Made by a program: the position numbers and the translations under genes. The notes under the pieces were generated by a model. That model saw only the letters and a list, made by a program, of their open reading frames with translations. It was not told the DNA's origin and made no database searches. DNA of 64,000 nt, taken from the NCBI RefSeq assembly GCF_020873875.1, contig NZ_JAHWGU010000007.1, positions 186,001 through 250,000 of the forward strand, read 5' to 3'. This DNA is from Actinoplanes sp. DH11. GTDB lineage: Bacteria > Actinomycetota > Actinomycetes > Mycobacteriales > Micromonosporaceae. This document shows positions 8,194 through 17,205 of this stretch, in pieces (within the stretch, counting starts at the first letter, position 1; each line of letters opens with the position of its first letter).

Positions 8194-9666
8194 TCAGGCG
8201 CCGGTCATGCCGAGGGCGCCGCTCACCGTCATGACGACGCCGAGCACGACGACGAGCGCGGCCGAGAAGATCGGCAGACGCCACAGCAGCGGGCCCGGCC
8301 GGACGTCGGTGAACCTGTCGCGGGCGGTGACCAGAATCAGCCCCAGACCGATGAGCACCGCACCGAGCCCGGCACTGAACGCGACAATCATCGCCAGCCC
8401 GAGGGCGGTCCGGTTCAGCCCGGCCGCGAGGATCAGCACGCCCAGCGCCTCCGGGCACGGGATCAGCCCGCCGGCGGCGCCCATCGCCGCGAGCTCCCGC
8501 CGCCCGCCGCCGGCGGGGACGGGGGCGGGCCGGGTGCGCTCCTGGAGCAGGTACGGGCCACCCGCCCGGTGCGCCACGACGAGTTCGTCCGGCCGCGACG
8601 GGATCTCCCCGCGCGACCGCCGATCGTCCACACCGGCCTCGTCGACGCCGAAGCGCTCGTCGGCGTCGAACCGCTCGTGCGCGTGCCCCCGGCCGTCTCC
8701 GTAGGACCGCCGCCCCGCCCCCGCCAGCCGCCGCCGCAGGATCCGCACCCCGAGGACGAGCACCACCACCCCGGTGACCACTTTCAGTCCCGGCACCAGC
8801 ACGCTCGGCATTACGTAGTGCCCGGCCGCCAGCACCGCCGCCCCGAGCAGCAGCACCGACCCGGTGTGGGTCACGGTCACCACCGCGCCCAGCGCGACGG
8901 CCTGCCGCGGCGTGCCCCGCGAACCCACCAGGTAGGCGGCCAGCATCGCCTTGCCGTGCCCCGGCGTCAGCGCGTGCAGGGCGCCGAGCAGCGCACACAC
9001 GCCGATCAGCGCGACCAGGGCCCAGGGCGAGCCGAGGGGTTCGCGCAGGGCTTCGAGCATCGCGGTGCCCGTACCCTCGCCGGGTGTGGCCTCGGTGCCG
9101 GCTGCGGCGGGTGCCGCGTCGCGGGCGAGCCCGACGGCAATCGCGCGGCCTTCGTGTCCGCGCCGGACGGAGCTCGCGGACCGGCCGGCGTCCGCGGCGA
9201 CGAGCACGCTCATCTGGATCCGGGTCTTCTGGTCGGCGACGTAACCGTCGGTGACCGCGAACGCTCCTGCGGAGGCGGACAGCGGCGCGCCGGCCCGGAC
9301 GGTGATCACGCCGCCGCCGGCCGCGAGCAGGTCGTAGGGCGGGTACACCGACCCGGTCACGACCAGTTCCGCGGGTGCACCGTCGGTGGCGACGGCGAGC
9401 GCAGCCCGTACGCGTGCGTCGTGGGCCGTGGTCTCGGCAGCACTCAGCCGGCGGTCACCGTCGGTGTCCAGCGACCGGGCGAAGCCGGGCGCGACCATCG
9501 CGCCCGCCACCACGTCGACCTGCACGTCCAGGGTCGTCGCGGCCGGGGTGAGGTAGACCTGCTGCAGGACCTCGTCGAGCGGGTGCGCCGACGCCGGTGA
9601 CTGGGCCGGAGCGGACAGCACGCAGAGTGCCGCCGAGAGGGCGACAACGCCAAGTTGCTTGATCAA
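8194..9666 (-). CDS. NicO/RcnA-type nickel or cobalt transporter with N-terminal secreted domain
   Basis: A protein of 490 residues. An N-terminal signal peptide ends near SPASA, followed by an extracytoplasmic domain of about 200 residues beginning HPLDEVLQQVYL. Six or so membrane helices follow, including LGALHALTPGHGKAMLAAYLVGSRGTP, the HxxTPGHGKA metal-site motif of the NicO family. A second motif is GGLIPCPEALGVLI. Between helices lies a His/Asp-rich cytoplasmic loop (RGHAHERFDADERFGVDEAGVDD), plausible for metal sensing. The TTG start overlaps the stop of the DUF3500 gene (TTGA), so translation is coupled to that gene. It may export or import nickel or cobalt, or another cation. Confidence 0.85.
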   Translation of the reverse strand: MIKQLGVVALSAALCVLSAPAQSPASAHPLDEVLQQVYLTPAATTLDVQVDVVAGAMVAPGFARSLDTDGDRRLSAAETTAHDARVRAALAVATDGAPAELVVTGSVYPPYDLLAAGGGVITVRAGAPLSASAGAFAVTDGYVADQKTRIQMSVLVAADAGRSASSVRRGHEGRAIAVGLARDAAPAAAGTEATPGEGTGTAMLEALREPLGSPWALVALIGVCALLGALHALTPGHGKAMLAAYLVGSRGTPRQAVALGAVVTVTHTGSVLLLGAAVLAAGHYVMPSVLVPGLKVVTGVVVLVLGVRILRRRLAGAGRRSYGDGRGHAHERFDADERFGVDEAGVDDRRSRGEIPSRPDELVVAHRAGGPYLLQERTRPAPVPAGGGRRELAAMGAAGGLIPCPEALGVLILAAGLNRTALGLAMIVAFSAGLGAVLIGLGLILVTARDRFTDVRPGPLLWRLPIFSAALVVVLGVVMTVSGALGMTGA

Positions 9667-10745
9667 CTGAGTTCGGCCCCGTAGTCGTTGCCCGGCTCGC
9701 GGTAGATGGAATGGATGTGGGTGACGCCGCCGGCATTCGCGCCCTGCCCCTGCTGGTGGGCGAACTCGATGATCAGCGACGGGCCCTGCACCCGGTAGTA
9801 GACGGGCCGCCCCTCGGTCGTATCGCCGGACCAGGCGAACCAGGTCTTGTCCAGGTTGTCCTCGGCGAGTTCGATCCGGGACTGTGCCTGGGTCGGGGTG
9901 AGCGGGCTGATCCATTCGGTGATCAGCGCCATCAGCAGCTCTTTCTGCTTCTCGGTGAACGTCGAGACCGGCACGCCCTCGTCGGCGAGCGTCTTGCCGT
10001 CCTGCTGCGCGCCGAGCACGATCTCGGTGATCGCGGTGTCCAGCACGGCGGCGTCCCGCTGCTTGTCGTCGAGCGCGTCCATCACGGCGAACGCGGCGTC
10101 CGTCTCCCCCCGCAGGGGTGCGACGGTGGTGCCGCCGGTGGTGTACGAGGCCGGCTGCGCCCCCCACAGCGTCGGCGCCATCGTCATCACGTCACCCTTG
10201 ATCGTGAGGTTGACGGCGAGGTGGTGCCCGCCGTACTGGATGGTCCAGATCTCCGATTCGGACGGTGTGCCGAGGATCCGGATCCAGTAGTGGTCGGCAC
10301 CGAACCCGAGGTCCATCCCGCCGGAGTCCTTGAGCACCCCGTCGCCGGTGGTGATGCCGGTGAGCTGCGCGTACCCGTCGGAGCTCAGCGCCGCCTGGAG
10401 GATCTTGCGCACCGCGCCCTGCTGCTCGGCGGAGAGCGCGTCCATCCGCAGGCCGGCACGTTTGAAGAGCTGGTCGGGCAGGTTGGACCACTGGGACAGG
10501 TTGGCGGTGGTCCGCTCACCCAGGACGCCGGCCCGCTCGGTGTCGCCGAGCGACGCGAGGAAGGCGTTCGCCGCGTTCATGACGTCCCGGGTCCCGCCGG
10601 TGACATTGCCCGCGGCGGCGGAAGCGGCGGCGGAGACGACGGCGGCGTTCGGTGTCGCCCCGGTCGTGGTGTCCTCGTCGTCGGCGTCGCCGCAGCCGGT
10701 GGTCAGGGCCAGTATCAGGACGGCTGATCCGGCGAGGCGTCTCAT
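9663..10745 (-). CDS. DUF3500 family lipoprotein
   Basis: A protein of 360 residues starting with a lipoprotein signal (LILALTTGCGD, lipobox TTGC). The body matches the DUF3500 family: an N-terminal helical part (AANAFLASLGDTERAG), a central region with DLGFGADHYWIRILGTPS and IQYGGHHLAVNLTI, and a C-terminal FAHQQGQGANAGGVTHIHSIYREPGNDYG. The paired histidines (GGHHL and THIHS) could bind a metal; this is my inference. Its stop codon overlaps the start of the NicO-type transporter, so the two products are made together and probably act together at the cell surface. Confidence 0.85.
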   Translation of the reverse strand: MRRLAGSAVLILALTTGCGDADDEDTTTGATPNAAVVSAAASAAAGNVTGGTRDVMNAANAFLASLGDTERAGVLGERTTANLSQWSNLPDQLFKRAGLRMDALSAEQQGAVRKILQAALSSDGYAQLTGITTGDGVLKDSGGMDLGFGADHYWIRILGTPSESEIWTIQYGGHHLAVNLTIKGDVMTMAPTLWGAQPASYTTGGTTVAPLRGETDAAFAVMDALDDKQRDAAVLDTAITEIVLGAQQDGKTLADEGVPVSTFTEKQKELLMALITEWISPLTPTQAQSRIELAEDNLDKTWFAWSGDTTEGRPVYYRVQGPSLIIEFAHQQGQGANAGGVTHIHSIYREPGNDYGAELS

Positions 10746-10816
10746 CGATGTCTCCTGTCCCGTGGGATATGCCGGGACGGTAACGGCTCACTCGACCGCT
10801 TTTACACCTTTTCGAA

Positions 10817-11986
10817 CTATTTCAGGCTGACCAGTGGATCGGCCAGCAGGGCGCCGAAGCCCCGATCCGCCGCGCCCAGCAACGTGGCGTCGTCACGCAG
10901 CCCGGAAAGCCGCAACTCCGTACGCTCCCGGGACACCGGCATGGCGTGCTGGGCGATCCGCGCGGCCACCTCCGGCGCGGCCACCGCGTACACCTCGCGG
11001 AGCATCCCGCCGAAGATCACCACACCGGGGTTGAACAGGTTGATCAGGTTGGCGACGCCGATGCCCAGCCAGTCACCGATCTCGGCCATCGCCCCGGCCG
11101 CCCGCAACTGCCCGGCCTCCGCGTCACACACCACCTGACGGACCGCGTCCCGGCCGAACAACTCCGGCCGGCCGGCCGCCGCCAGGATCGCGTGCTCCCC
11201 GGTCTCCGCCTCCAGGCACCCCGCCGAACCGCACAGGCACGGCCGCCCGCCGACCGGGTTCACCAGCATGTGGCCGACCTCGCAGCCGTACCCGCCCTCG
11301 CCGCCGAGCAGCTTCCCGCCCACCAGGATGCCGCCGCCCACCCCGACGTCACCGTGCAGGTAGATCAGATCCGGATGCCCGACCCCGGCACCCCGGGCGA
11401 ACTCGGCGAGCGCACCCAGATGCGCCTCGTTACCGACCGCGACCGGCAGGCCGATCCCCAGCGCCCGCTCCAGCTCGGTGCCGAACGCCTGATCCACCCA
11501 GCCCATCTCCGGCCCGTAGCGCACCATCCCGTCACCCGGCCGGATCATCCCGCAGTAGGACGCGCCCACCCCCGCCACGACCGCCCCCGGCGGCGCCGCG
11601 TCGAGCAGCTCACGACCCATCGCCGCCAGCTCCCGCACCACGGTGTCCAGGTCGGCGCCGACCCGCGACCGCGCCACCGAACGCCGGTCCAGGATCGGCC
11701 CGCCCAGCCCCACCCGGGCCGCGACCAGCCGATCCACCGCCACGTCGAACGCGAGCACGAAGAACCGCTCCGACTCCGGTCGCACCACGAAGGACGGGCG
11801 GCCCGCTCCGGTCGTACCCGTCGGGGCCTCCTCGCGCACCAGCCCCGCACCCGCAAGCTCCGCGGTGAGCGCAAGAATCGTGCTGCGGTTGACACCCATC
11901 CGCTCCGCCAGCGCGGCGCGCGACAGCGGCCCGCTCACGTGCACATGCTGCAGCAGGGTGCCCAGATTCGATCGGTGTCTACGCAT
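10817..11986 (-). CDS. ROK family transcriptional regulator
   Basis: A protein of 389 residues. Residues 1-70 form a winged helix-turn-helix (LSRAALAERMGVNRSTILALTAELAGAGLV). The rest is a ROK domain with the zinc-binding signature CLCGSAGCLEAE and the preceding EVGHM loop. The ATP phosphate motif (DxGxT) is replaced by DVAVDRL, as usual in ROK repressors that do not act as kinases. Such proteins sense sugars or sugar phosphates. The ATG at 11986 puts the DNA-binding domain right at the N-terminus; the open frame extends further upstream without a good start. No sugar operon is adjacent, so the target is unclear. Confidence 0.88.
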   Translation of the reverse strand: MRRHRSNLGTLLQHVHVSGPLSRAALAERMGVNRSTILALTAELAGAGLVREEAPTGTTGAGRPSFVVRPESERFFVLAFDVAVDRLVAARVGLGGPILDRRSVARSRVGADLDTVVRELAAMGRELLDAAPPGAVVAGVGASYCGMIRPGDGMVRYGPEMGWVDQAFGTELERALGIGLPVAVGNEAHLGALAEFARGAGVGHPDLIYLHGDVGVGGGILVGGKLLGGEGGYGCEVGHMLVNPVGGRPCLCGSAGCLEAETGEHAILAAAGRPELFGRDAVRQVVCDAEAGQLRAAGAMAEIGDWLGIGVANLINLFNPGVVIFGGMLREVYAVAAPEVAARIAQHAMPVSRERTELRLSGLRDDATLLGAADRGFGALLADPLVSLK

Positions 11987-12165
11987 ACCGTCGTCAAACC
12001 TACGACACCTCCTGTCAACATCCCCGGCAGCCGCGATTTCCCTGATCCCGATCACACCCCCACAGGAGTACGGCCACGCGCACCCACCGGCCACCACCCC
12101 CACACCCACCGGTTTCCCCGGCAGTCCCGCCCCCATCGGCACCGCAACCAACACCGACGACCGTG

Positions 12166-13237
12166 TCAGGTGGCCGTCGCCGTCAGCCGTTCCAGCGCCG
12201 CCAGCGCCGGCGGCCCCCACGTCGGCTTGCCACCCGGACGCCCGTGCACCCCGGCGTCCCCGATGAGGATGCCGCTGAGCGCACGAGCCATCGCCCAGCC
12301 CCGAGCCCGCCGCATCATGGCCGCGTCCACGCCAGGCCCATAGCCGGCCCAGACCTCCTCAACAGTCCCGTCCCGGCCACCAGCACCCGGCCCCTCACCG
12401 CGCGCCCCGCTCCCACACGGCGCCCCACTCCCGCCCGGCGCCCCGCTCCCGCCCGGCGCTCCGCTCCCGCCCGGCCTTTCGCTGCCCGCCCCGCTCCCCC
12501 ACGTCCCCTCGCCGCGCGCCCCGCTCCCGTCCAGCAGCAGCCAGGCCGCGGACAGGTCGTAGGCCGGGTCGCCCGCGCACAGGTCACCGAAGTCGATCAC
12601 CCCGCAGAGCCTGCCGTCCGCGGTGAGAACGTTGGCCGGGTGCAGGTCGGCGTGCAGCCACACGGCCGGACCCGTCCACACCGGCGCAGCGACCGCGTCG
12701 TCCCAGACGGCACGCACCGCGTCCGGGTCCCGGATCAGCCCTCGCCCGGCGACCGCGGCAAGCCCCTCAGCGAACTGGCCGGCCCGCTCGGCCAGCGGCC
12801 CACCCCGTCCCCGGCCCGCCGGCGCACCACTCGGCGCGGGCCGGTGAAGCGCGGTCAGGAACCGGGCCAAGGCGGCCGCCCCACAGGTGACGGGCGCCTG
12901 ATCGGCGGGCGTACCCGGCACCCACGTCGTCACCACCCACGGCCGCGGGAACCGCTCCGACGGCGTACCCCCACCGCTGCGGGACCGGCACCGGCAGCGG
13001 CAGACGAGGCCCGAGCGCAGGCATCCACGCGTACTCCTTGCGCAACAACTCGTCCGCATCACCGGTGGCCCACGGAAGCCGTACCGCCAGGTCCTCCCCG
13101 AGCCGCCACAACTGGTTGTCCCAGCCTCGCGCCCCCAGCCGCACCGGCAGTTCAGCGAGATCGGGGTGCTGGTCCCGCAGCAGCCCACGCACCAGCTCGG
13201 CAGTGATCTCCATCGGCCGCTCCCCCACCGCCACCAT
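12166..13237 (-). pseudogene. Aminoglycoside phosphotransferase family gene, frameshifted
   Basis: Two frames together make one APH-family protein. The N-terminal part (from ATG 13237, with GGGAGG just upstream) reads MEITAELVRGLLRDQHP, then WDNQLWRLGEDLAVRLPW. It runs to VPVPQRWG and then turns into nonsense. The C-terminal part, in another frame, resumes at GTPSERFPRPW and carries the catalytic HADLHPANVL and the metal-binding IDFGDLCAGDPAYDLS. Dropping one base from the run of five C (12968-12972, plus strand) joins them as PQRWGTPSERFP. Either the gene is broken or this is a sequencing error in a homopolymer. A glycine-rich repeat is also inserted near the C-terminus. Confidence 0.8.
12400..12535. 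repeat. 18-bp in-frame repeat inside the phosphotransferase gene
   Basis: Copies of CGGCGCCCCGCTCCCGCC run through this segment with 18-bp spacing, adding a GGSGAP hexapeptide repeat to the encoded protein between the kinase core (WLLLDGSG) and the final helices (TVEEVWAGYG). The number of bases is compatible with keeping frame. Confidence 0.8.
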
Positions 13238-13360
13238 GACCTCCCCGCCCTCCATCGCTTCCGCCCGTGCGGCAGTGCCCTCCGCCCGCGCCATCGTCTC
13301 CTGCCCGCGCGGCAGTGCCCGCACGGCGATCCCGCGCGCGGCGTCGACCCACACAGCGGT

Positions 13361-13435
13361 GTTGATCTGCTGGCGCTACGAAATCGCTGTGATCATGGGG
13401 TCATCACCGCGATTTCGCATCGCTAGCAGATCAAC
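13361..13435. repeat. 75-bp palindromic element, copy A
   Basis: The element begins GTTGATCTGCT and ends AGCAGATCAAC. Arms of about 34 bp are inverted copies of one another around a short GGGG-centred loop (for example, TACGAAATCGC on the left pairs with GCGATTTCGCA on the right). Reverse-complemented copy B at 38062-38136 matches it at 68 of 75 positions. It lies between the end of the VOC gene and the start of the phosphotransferase gene, both on the minus strand, so it could form a strong RNA hairpin in the leader. It is too AT-rich in its arms to be ordinary background here. Confidence 0.9.
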
Positions 13436-13488
13436 TTCCCGGAAGCGGGCGCCCCGGCGGCTGCCGGCGAGCGTCCGGCCGCAAACGG

Positions 13489-13962
13489 TCACACCGCGGC
13501 GGCCTCCGACGCCTCGGCGTTGCCGTGCGTCACGCGCAGGTAGTACCCGTCGGGGTCGGTGAGCCGGAAATCGTGCAGGCCCCACGGCCGCAGCCGGAGC
13601 GGTTCGACCGCGGCGACACGGGCGGCGCAGTGCTCGTACAGGGCGGACACCTCGTCCACGTCGTCGAGCTCCAGCACGATCTCCACGCCGGCACCCCGAG
13701 CCCCGGCACCGCTCGCCCCGGCACCCCAGGACCCGCCGTCACCCCGAGCACCGCCGGCACCCCGGGCACCGCCGGCCGGCTGCCAGGCGGCCCCTGGTCC
13801 CGCCGACAGGTTCGCCATCAGCCCCAGACCGAGCACGACATGCCCCCGTACGAGCACGGCATAGTCCGCCGAACGCCGAACGACCCGGAAGCCCAGCAGA
13901 CCGGTGTAGAACGCGATGCTGACGTCCAGGTCATCGACGAACAGCTCCATCCGAAGGCGCAT
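13489..13962 (-). CDS. VOC (glyoxalase/bleomycin resistance) family protein
   Basis: A protein of 157 residues with the paired beta-alpha-beta-beta-beta modules of the VOC fold: MELFVDDLDVSIAFYTGLLGFRVV at the start, and ALYEHCAARVAAVEPLRLRPWGLHDFRLTDPDGYYLRVTH at the end. The last block includes the usual DPDGY turn and metal-ligand region. The middle (about residues 62-95) is expanded by a low-complexity GARGAGGARGDGG-type insert. I chose ATG 13962; an upstream in-frame ATG at 14001 lacks family similarity. The substrate is unknown. It is probably co-transcribed with the YjbR-like gene 51 bp upstream. Confidence 0.82.
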   Translation of the reverse strand: MRLRMELFVDDLDVSIAFYTGLLGFRVVRRSADYAVLVRGHVVLGLGLMANLSAGPGAAWQPAGGARGAGGARGDGGSWGAGASGAGARGAGVEIVLELDDVDEVSALYEHCAARVAAVEPLRLRPWGLHDFRLTDPDGYYLRVTHGNAEASEAAAV

Positions 13963-14013
13963 GACACGATCATCGCGTACCGCGTCACGTATGCCGCCCA
14001 CCCACGTCTGGGC

Positions 14014-14427
14014 CTACCCCGCGGGCAGCCCCACCCGGGCGGCGAGAAACTTCGGAGCCATCAGGCAGTAGCTGTCCGTCAGCAACTCCGCGATCTCCAC
14101 CCAGTCGGTGTCGTCGCCGAACACGGCCGCGGCGACGTTCCCGCCCCATCCGGCGCGGAAGAACGGGTAGCCGGCGGCGGTGAGACCGAGCAGGTCGTCG
14201 GCGGGGACGCGGAACGTCAGCACGACCGGCGCGACGCCCGCGGTCACGTACCGGGCATACATCGGGTTGCGGACCGGGTCCGGGGTGTAGACGTGCGCGA
14301 CGGTCCGCGTACGGATCCGCCAGCGGACGCCGATCCAGGCCGGCTCCTCGTACGTCTCGGGGAGCCGGCCACAGATCGACCGCAGCCGGTCGAGAATTTC
14401 CGCGGGCACATCTCCGGGTGCGGACAT
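14014..14427 (-). CDS. MmcQ/YjbR family protein
   Basis: A 137-residue protein with the YjbR pattern: a helical start (EILDRLRSICGRLPETYEEPAW), a strand with VRWRIRTRTVAHV, the segment VVLTFRVPADDLLGLTAAG, and the C-terminal DWVEIAELLTDSYCLMAPKFLAA. The fold resembles double-wing DNA-binding domains, but no function is firmly established. It starts at ATG, 21 bp after the stop of the Bcr/CflA transporter on the same strand, suggesting a transporter-YjbR-VOC transcript. Confidence 0.82.
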   Translation of the reverse strand: MSAPGDVPAEILDRLRSICGRLPETYEEPAWIGVRWRIRTRTVAHVYTPDPVRNPMYARYVTAGVAPVVLTFRVPADDLLGLTAAGYPFFRAGWGGNVAAAVFGDDTDWVEIAELLTDSYCLMAPKFLAARVGLPAG

Positions 14428-14448
14428 GGGCCCGACACTATCGGCCGC

Positions 14449-15729
14449 CTAGTGGACAGCGACCACGGCCGGACCCGGCTGGTGGGCCGGCAGGCGGTGC
14501 GGGCGAACCACCAGGAAGCAGACCAGTGTGGCGGCCAGCATCCCGCCGAAGACGACGATCGCCATCGCTACCGCGCCGACGCCGAGGACGCCGACCAGGG
14601 GTGCGGCAAGCGCGCCGACGCCGAACTGGACGGCACCGAGCAGGGCCGCCGCGGTGCCGGCCGCCTCGCCGTGGCGGGAGAGAGCCAGCGCGGGCGCGTT
14701 CGGCATGGCCAGGCCGACCATGGCGAGGACCAGCCAGAGCGGGATCAGGATGCCGGCCAGGCCGCCGACCTCGGTGATCGCCAGGACCAGGAAGATCAGG
14801 CCGAAGCCGAGGCCGGCGAGCAGGGAACCGCCGAGGATCTGCTGCGGCGACCAGCGGCGGAGCAGGCGCACGTTGAACTGGGTGGCGCCGATCAGACCGA
14901 CCGCACCACCGGCGAAGACGAGGGCGAACTGCTGCTCGCTCATCCCGTACCCGTCCTGGAAGACGTAGGAGGATCCGCTCACGTAGGCGAACAACGCCGC
15001 CATGGCCAGACCGGCGACCAGGATCAGGCCCACGTACACCCGGTCGGTGAGCAGCCTGCCGTAGTCGCGCACCGAGCCCAGCACGCCACCGTTGCGGCGC
15101 CGGGTGACCGGCAACGTCTCCGGCAGCACCAGCGCGGACACGCCCATGATGGTCACGCCGATGACGGTGAGCGCCACGAACACGCCGCGCCACGACGTCC
15201 AGTTCAGCACCACGCCGCCGATGGTCGGCGCCAGGATCGGGGCCACCCCGACGACCAGCATCAGCCGGGAGAAGAGCCGGGCCGCGGCCAGGTCGGAGAA
15301 GAGGTCACGCACCATCGCCATCGCCACCACGGCGGCTGCCGCGGCGCCCAGGCCCTGCAGAACCCGGAGACCACCGAGTACGGCCACGTTGGGCGCGACC
15401 ACGCACAGCACCGAGGCGAGCACGTGCACGGCGATGCCGGCGAGGAGCGGGATGCGCCGGCCGTACGCGTCCGACAGCGGCCCGACCAGCAACTGCCCGA
15501 ACGCCAGGCCGACGAGCGTGCCGGTCAGCGTGAGCTGCACGGCGGCGGCGGTGGTCTGCAGGTTGTCGGTGATCGTCGGCAGGGCCGGCAGGTACATGTC
15601 GATGGTGAGCGGCCCGAGTGCGGTGAGCAGGCCGAGCACGAGCACGATCCGGAAGCGGCGCCCGAGCGGGAGCCTCTCACCGGGAGAGAGGTCGTCGTCG
15701 GGTGGGGTCAGGGTACGTGTCTCACTCAC
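14449..15729 (-). CDS. Bcr/CflA family multidrug efflux MFS transporter
   Basis: A protein of 426 residues with twelve predicted helices. The first helix motif LGPLTIDMYLPALPTI and the loop GPLSDAYGRRIPLLAG are diagnostic of the Bcr/CflA drug:H+ antiporters (bicyclomycin, chloramphenicol or sulfonamide export). The motif FSRLMLVVGVAPILAPTIGG in helices 4-5 fits antiporter motif C. The start is GTG. It is first in a probable minus-strand transcript with the YjbR and VOC genes, and is divergent from the small KTGRFV protein gene. Confidence 0.92.
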   Translation of the reverse strand: MSETRTLTPPDDDLSPGERLPLGRRFRIVLVLGLLTALGPLTIDMYLPALPTITDNLQTTAAAVQLTLTGTLVGLAFGQLLVGPLSDAYGRRIPLLAGIAVHVLASVLCVVAPNVAVLGGLRVLQGLGAAAAAVVAMAMVRDLFSDLAAARLFSRLMLVVGVAPILAPTIGGVVLNWTSWRGVFVALTVIGVTIMGVSALVLPETLPVTRRRNGGVLGSVRDYGRLLTDRVYVGLILVAGLAMAALFAYVSGSSYVFQDGYGMSEQQFALVFAGGAVGLIGATQFNVRLLRRWSPQQILGGSLLAGLGFGLIFLVLAITEVGGLAGILIPLWLVLAMVGLAMPNAPALALSRHGEAAGTAAALLGAVQFGVGALAAPLVGVLGVGAVAMAIVVFGGMLAATLVCFLVVRPHRLPAHQPGPAVVAVH

Positions 15730-15891
15730 GACTGCGACAAGTTGCGCCCCGCCCAGGTTCTTCCGGCCAGGGCCGTTTGGTGTCGGCGGTCACAGGCGGC
15801 CGGCCACGACGGGATGGCACGGGTTTTGCGGATCGGGTCGCCGGGCAGAAACACCACATCCCTCCACGCACCACGAACAAGGAGATCCCCC

Positions 15892-16110
15892 ATGGCAGGC
15901 AACGAGCACGACGTCAACCGCAGCACCAAGACCGGCCGGTTCGTCAAGGAGAGCACCGCCGAGCGGTCCCCGGCGACCACCACGACCGAGCACGTGGGCG
16001 GCAAGGAGCACGGTGACCGCGAGGTGAACCGCAGCGCGAAGACCGGCCGGTTCGTGACGGACACGACCGCGGAGCTGCACCCGGCGACGACCGAGACGCA
16101 GAACGTCTGA
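15892..16110 (+). CDS. 72-residue protein made of two NRS-KTGRFV repeats
   Basis: A short gene with an excellent ribosome binding site (AAGGAGA, 6 bp before the ATG). The product is a duplication: VNRSTKTGRFVKESTAE (residues 8-24) is repeated as VNRSAKTGRFVTDTTAE (44-60). Each copy is followed by an acidic or threonine-rich tail (SPATTTTEHV and HPATTETQNV). It is highly charged, has no membrane segment or signal, and is probably disordered. Small proteins with a KTGRFV motif are familiar from actinomycete genomes, but I know of no assigned function. It stands alone between two divergent or parallel genes. Confidence 0.8.
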   Translation: MAGNEHDVNRSTKTGRFVKESTAERSPATTTTEHVGGKEHGDREVNRSAKTGRFVTDTTAELHPATTETQNV

Positions 16111-16158
16111 CCCGGCACGGGGCGGCACGAGCAGGCCGGAGTTGCCAGAATCACCGTC

Positions 16159-17166
16159 ATGGATCTCAGGTATCTCGGCAACAGCGGCCTGCTGGTGAGC
16201 GAACTCTGCCTCGGCACGATGACGTTCGGCAAGGAGGCCGACGAGCAGACCTCGCACCGGCTGCTCGACCGCTACGTCGAGGCGGGCGGCAACTTCGTCG
16301 ACACCGCGGACGTGTACGGCGGCGGCGCCTCCGAGGAGATCATCGGACGGTGGCTGGCCGGGCGTGACCGCGACGACCTGGTGATCGCCACGAAGGGTTT
16401 CTGGGCGACCGGCGACGCGTCGAACGATCACGGTGCGGGCCGTAAGCACCTGCTCGCGGCGGTCCGGGCCAGTCTGCGCCGGCTCGGTACCGACTACCTC
16501 GACCTCTACCAGCTGCACTGCTTCGACGAGTCCACCCCGATCGAGGAGACGCTGTCGACGCTCGACGGCCTGGTCCGGGCCGGCACGATCCGGCACCTGG
16601 GCGTCAGCAACTACGCGGCCTGGCAGCTGCAGAAGTCGATCGACGTGGCGCGGTTCCGGGGCTGGGAGCCGTTCGTGGCGGCGCAGCCGCTCTACAACCT
16701 GATCGACCGGGAGGTCGAGCTCGAACTGGTGCCGGTCTGCCGCAACGAGGGCGTCGGCATCATCCCGTGGTCGCCGCTGCGGGGTGGCTGGCTGACCGGC
16801 AAGTACCGCCGTGGCATGACGCAGGCCCCGGCCGACACGCGCTGGGACGGCGACCAGCAGCCGTGGCTCGGTGACTGGGAGAACAGTGTCGACGAACGCA
16901 CCTGGTCGGTCACGGACACGCTGCTCTCGGTCGCCGACGAGGTCGGGCACTCCCCCGCCCAGGTGGCGCTGCGGTGGCTGTCGCAGCGGCCCGGCGTGAC
17001 CGCGCCGATCATCGGGGCGCGCTCGCTCGCGCAGCTCGACGACAACCTGGGTGCGGCCGGCTGGACCCTGGACGACAAGAGCGCCGCACGGCTCACCGCG
17101 GCCGGTGACACGCCGCCGCCGTACCCGCACGGCTACCTGGCGAGATCACCGCGTCGGCGCGGCTAG
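16159..17166 (+). CDS. Aldo/keto reductase
   Basis: A 335-residue (alpha/beta)8 barrel NADPH-dependent oxidoreductase. The catalytic tetrad is visible: Asp and Tyr in [12 protein letters not shown] (near 45-50), Lys in LVIATKG (near 78), His in LYQLHCFD (near 118). The cofactor-binding [21 protein letters not shown] and [18 protein letters not shown] are also in place. The overall sequence is closest to the AKR families that include YajO and auxin-induced protein-like enzymes. Start ATG; the next gene follows on the same strand. Confidence 0.92.
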   Translation: MDLRYLGNSGLLVSELCLGTMTFGKEADEQTSHRLLDRYVEAGGNFVDTADVYGGGASEEIIGRWLAGRDRDDLVIATKGFWATGDASNDHGAGRKHLLAAVRASLRRLGTDYLDLYQLHCFDESTPIEETLSTLDGLVRAGTIRHLGVSNYAAWQLQKSIDVARFRGWEPFVAAQPLYNLIDREVELELVPVCRNEGVGIIPWSPLRGGWLTGKYRRGMTQAPADTRWDGDQQPWLGDWENSVDERTWSVTDTLLSVADEVGHSPAQVALRWLSQRPGVTAPIIGARSLAQLDDNLGAAGWTLDDKSAARLTAAGDTPPPYPHGYLARSPRRRG

Positions 17167-17205
17167 CGGGGCGTACGCCCGGGCCCTTCTAGGGTTATGG
17201 GCGCT

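Noticed and set aside
9667-10167. N-terminal extension of the NicO transporter by 167 codons
   Set aside because: This part lies over the DUF3500 gene in another frame. The TTG at 9666 gives a proper signal peptide and a coupled TTGA start.
13361-13435. Phage or integrative-element attachment site
   Set aside because: No integrase or tRNA gene is near, and the symmetric structure with a second inverted copy fits a palindromic repeat better.
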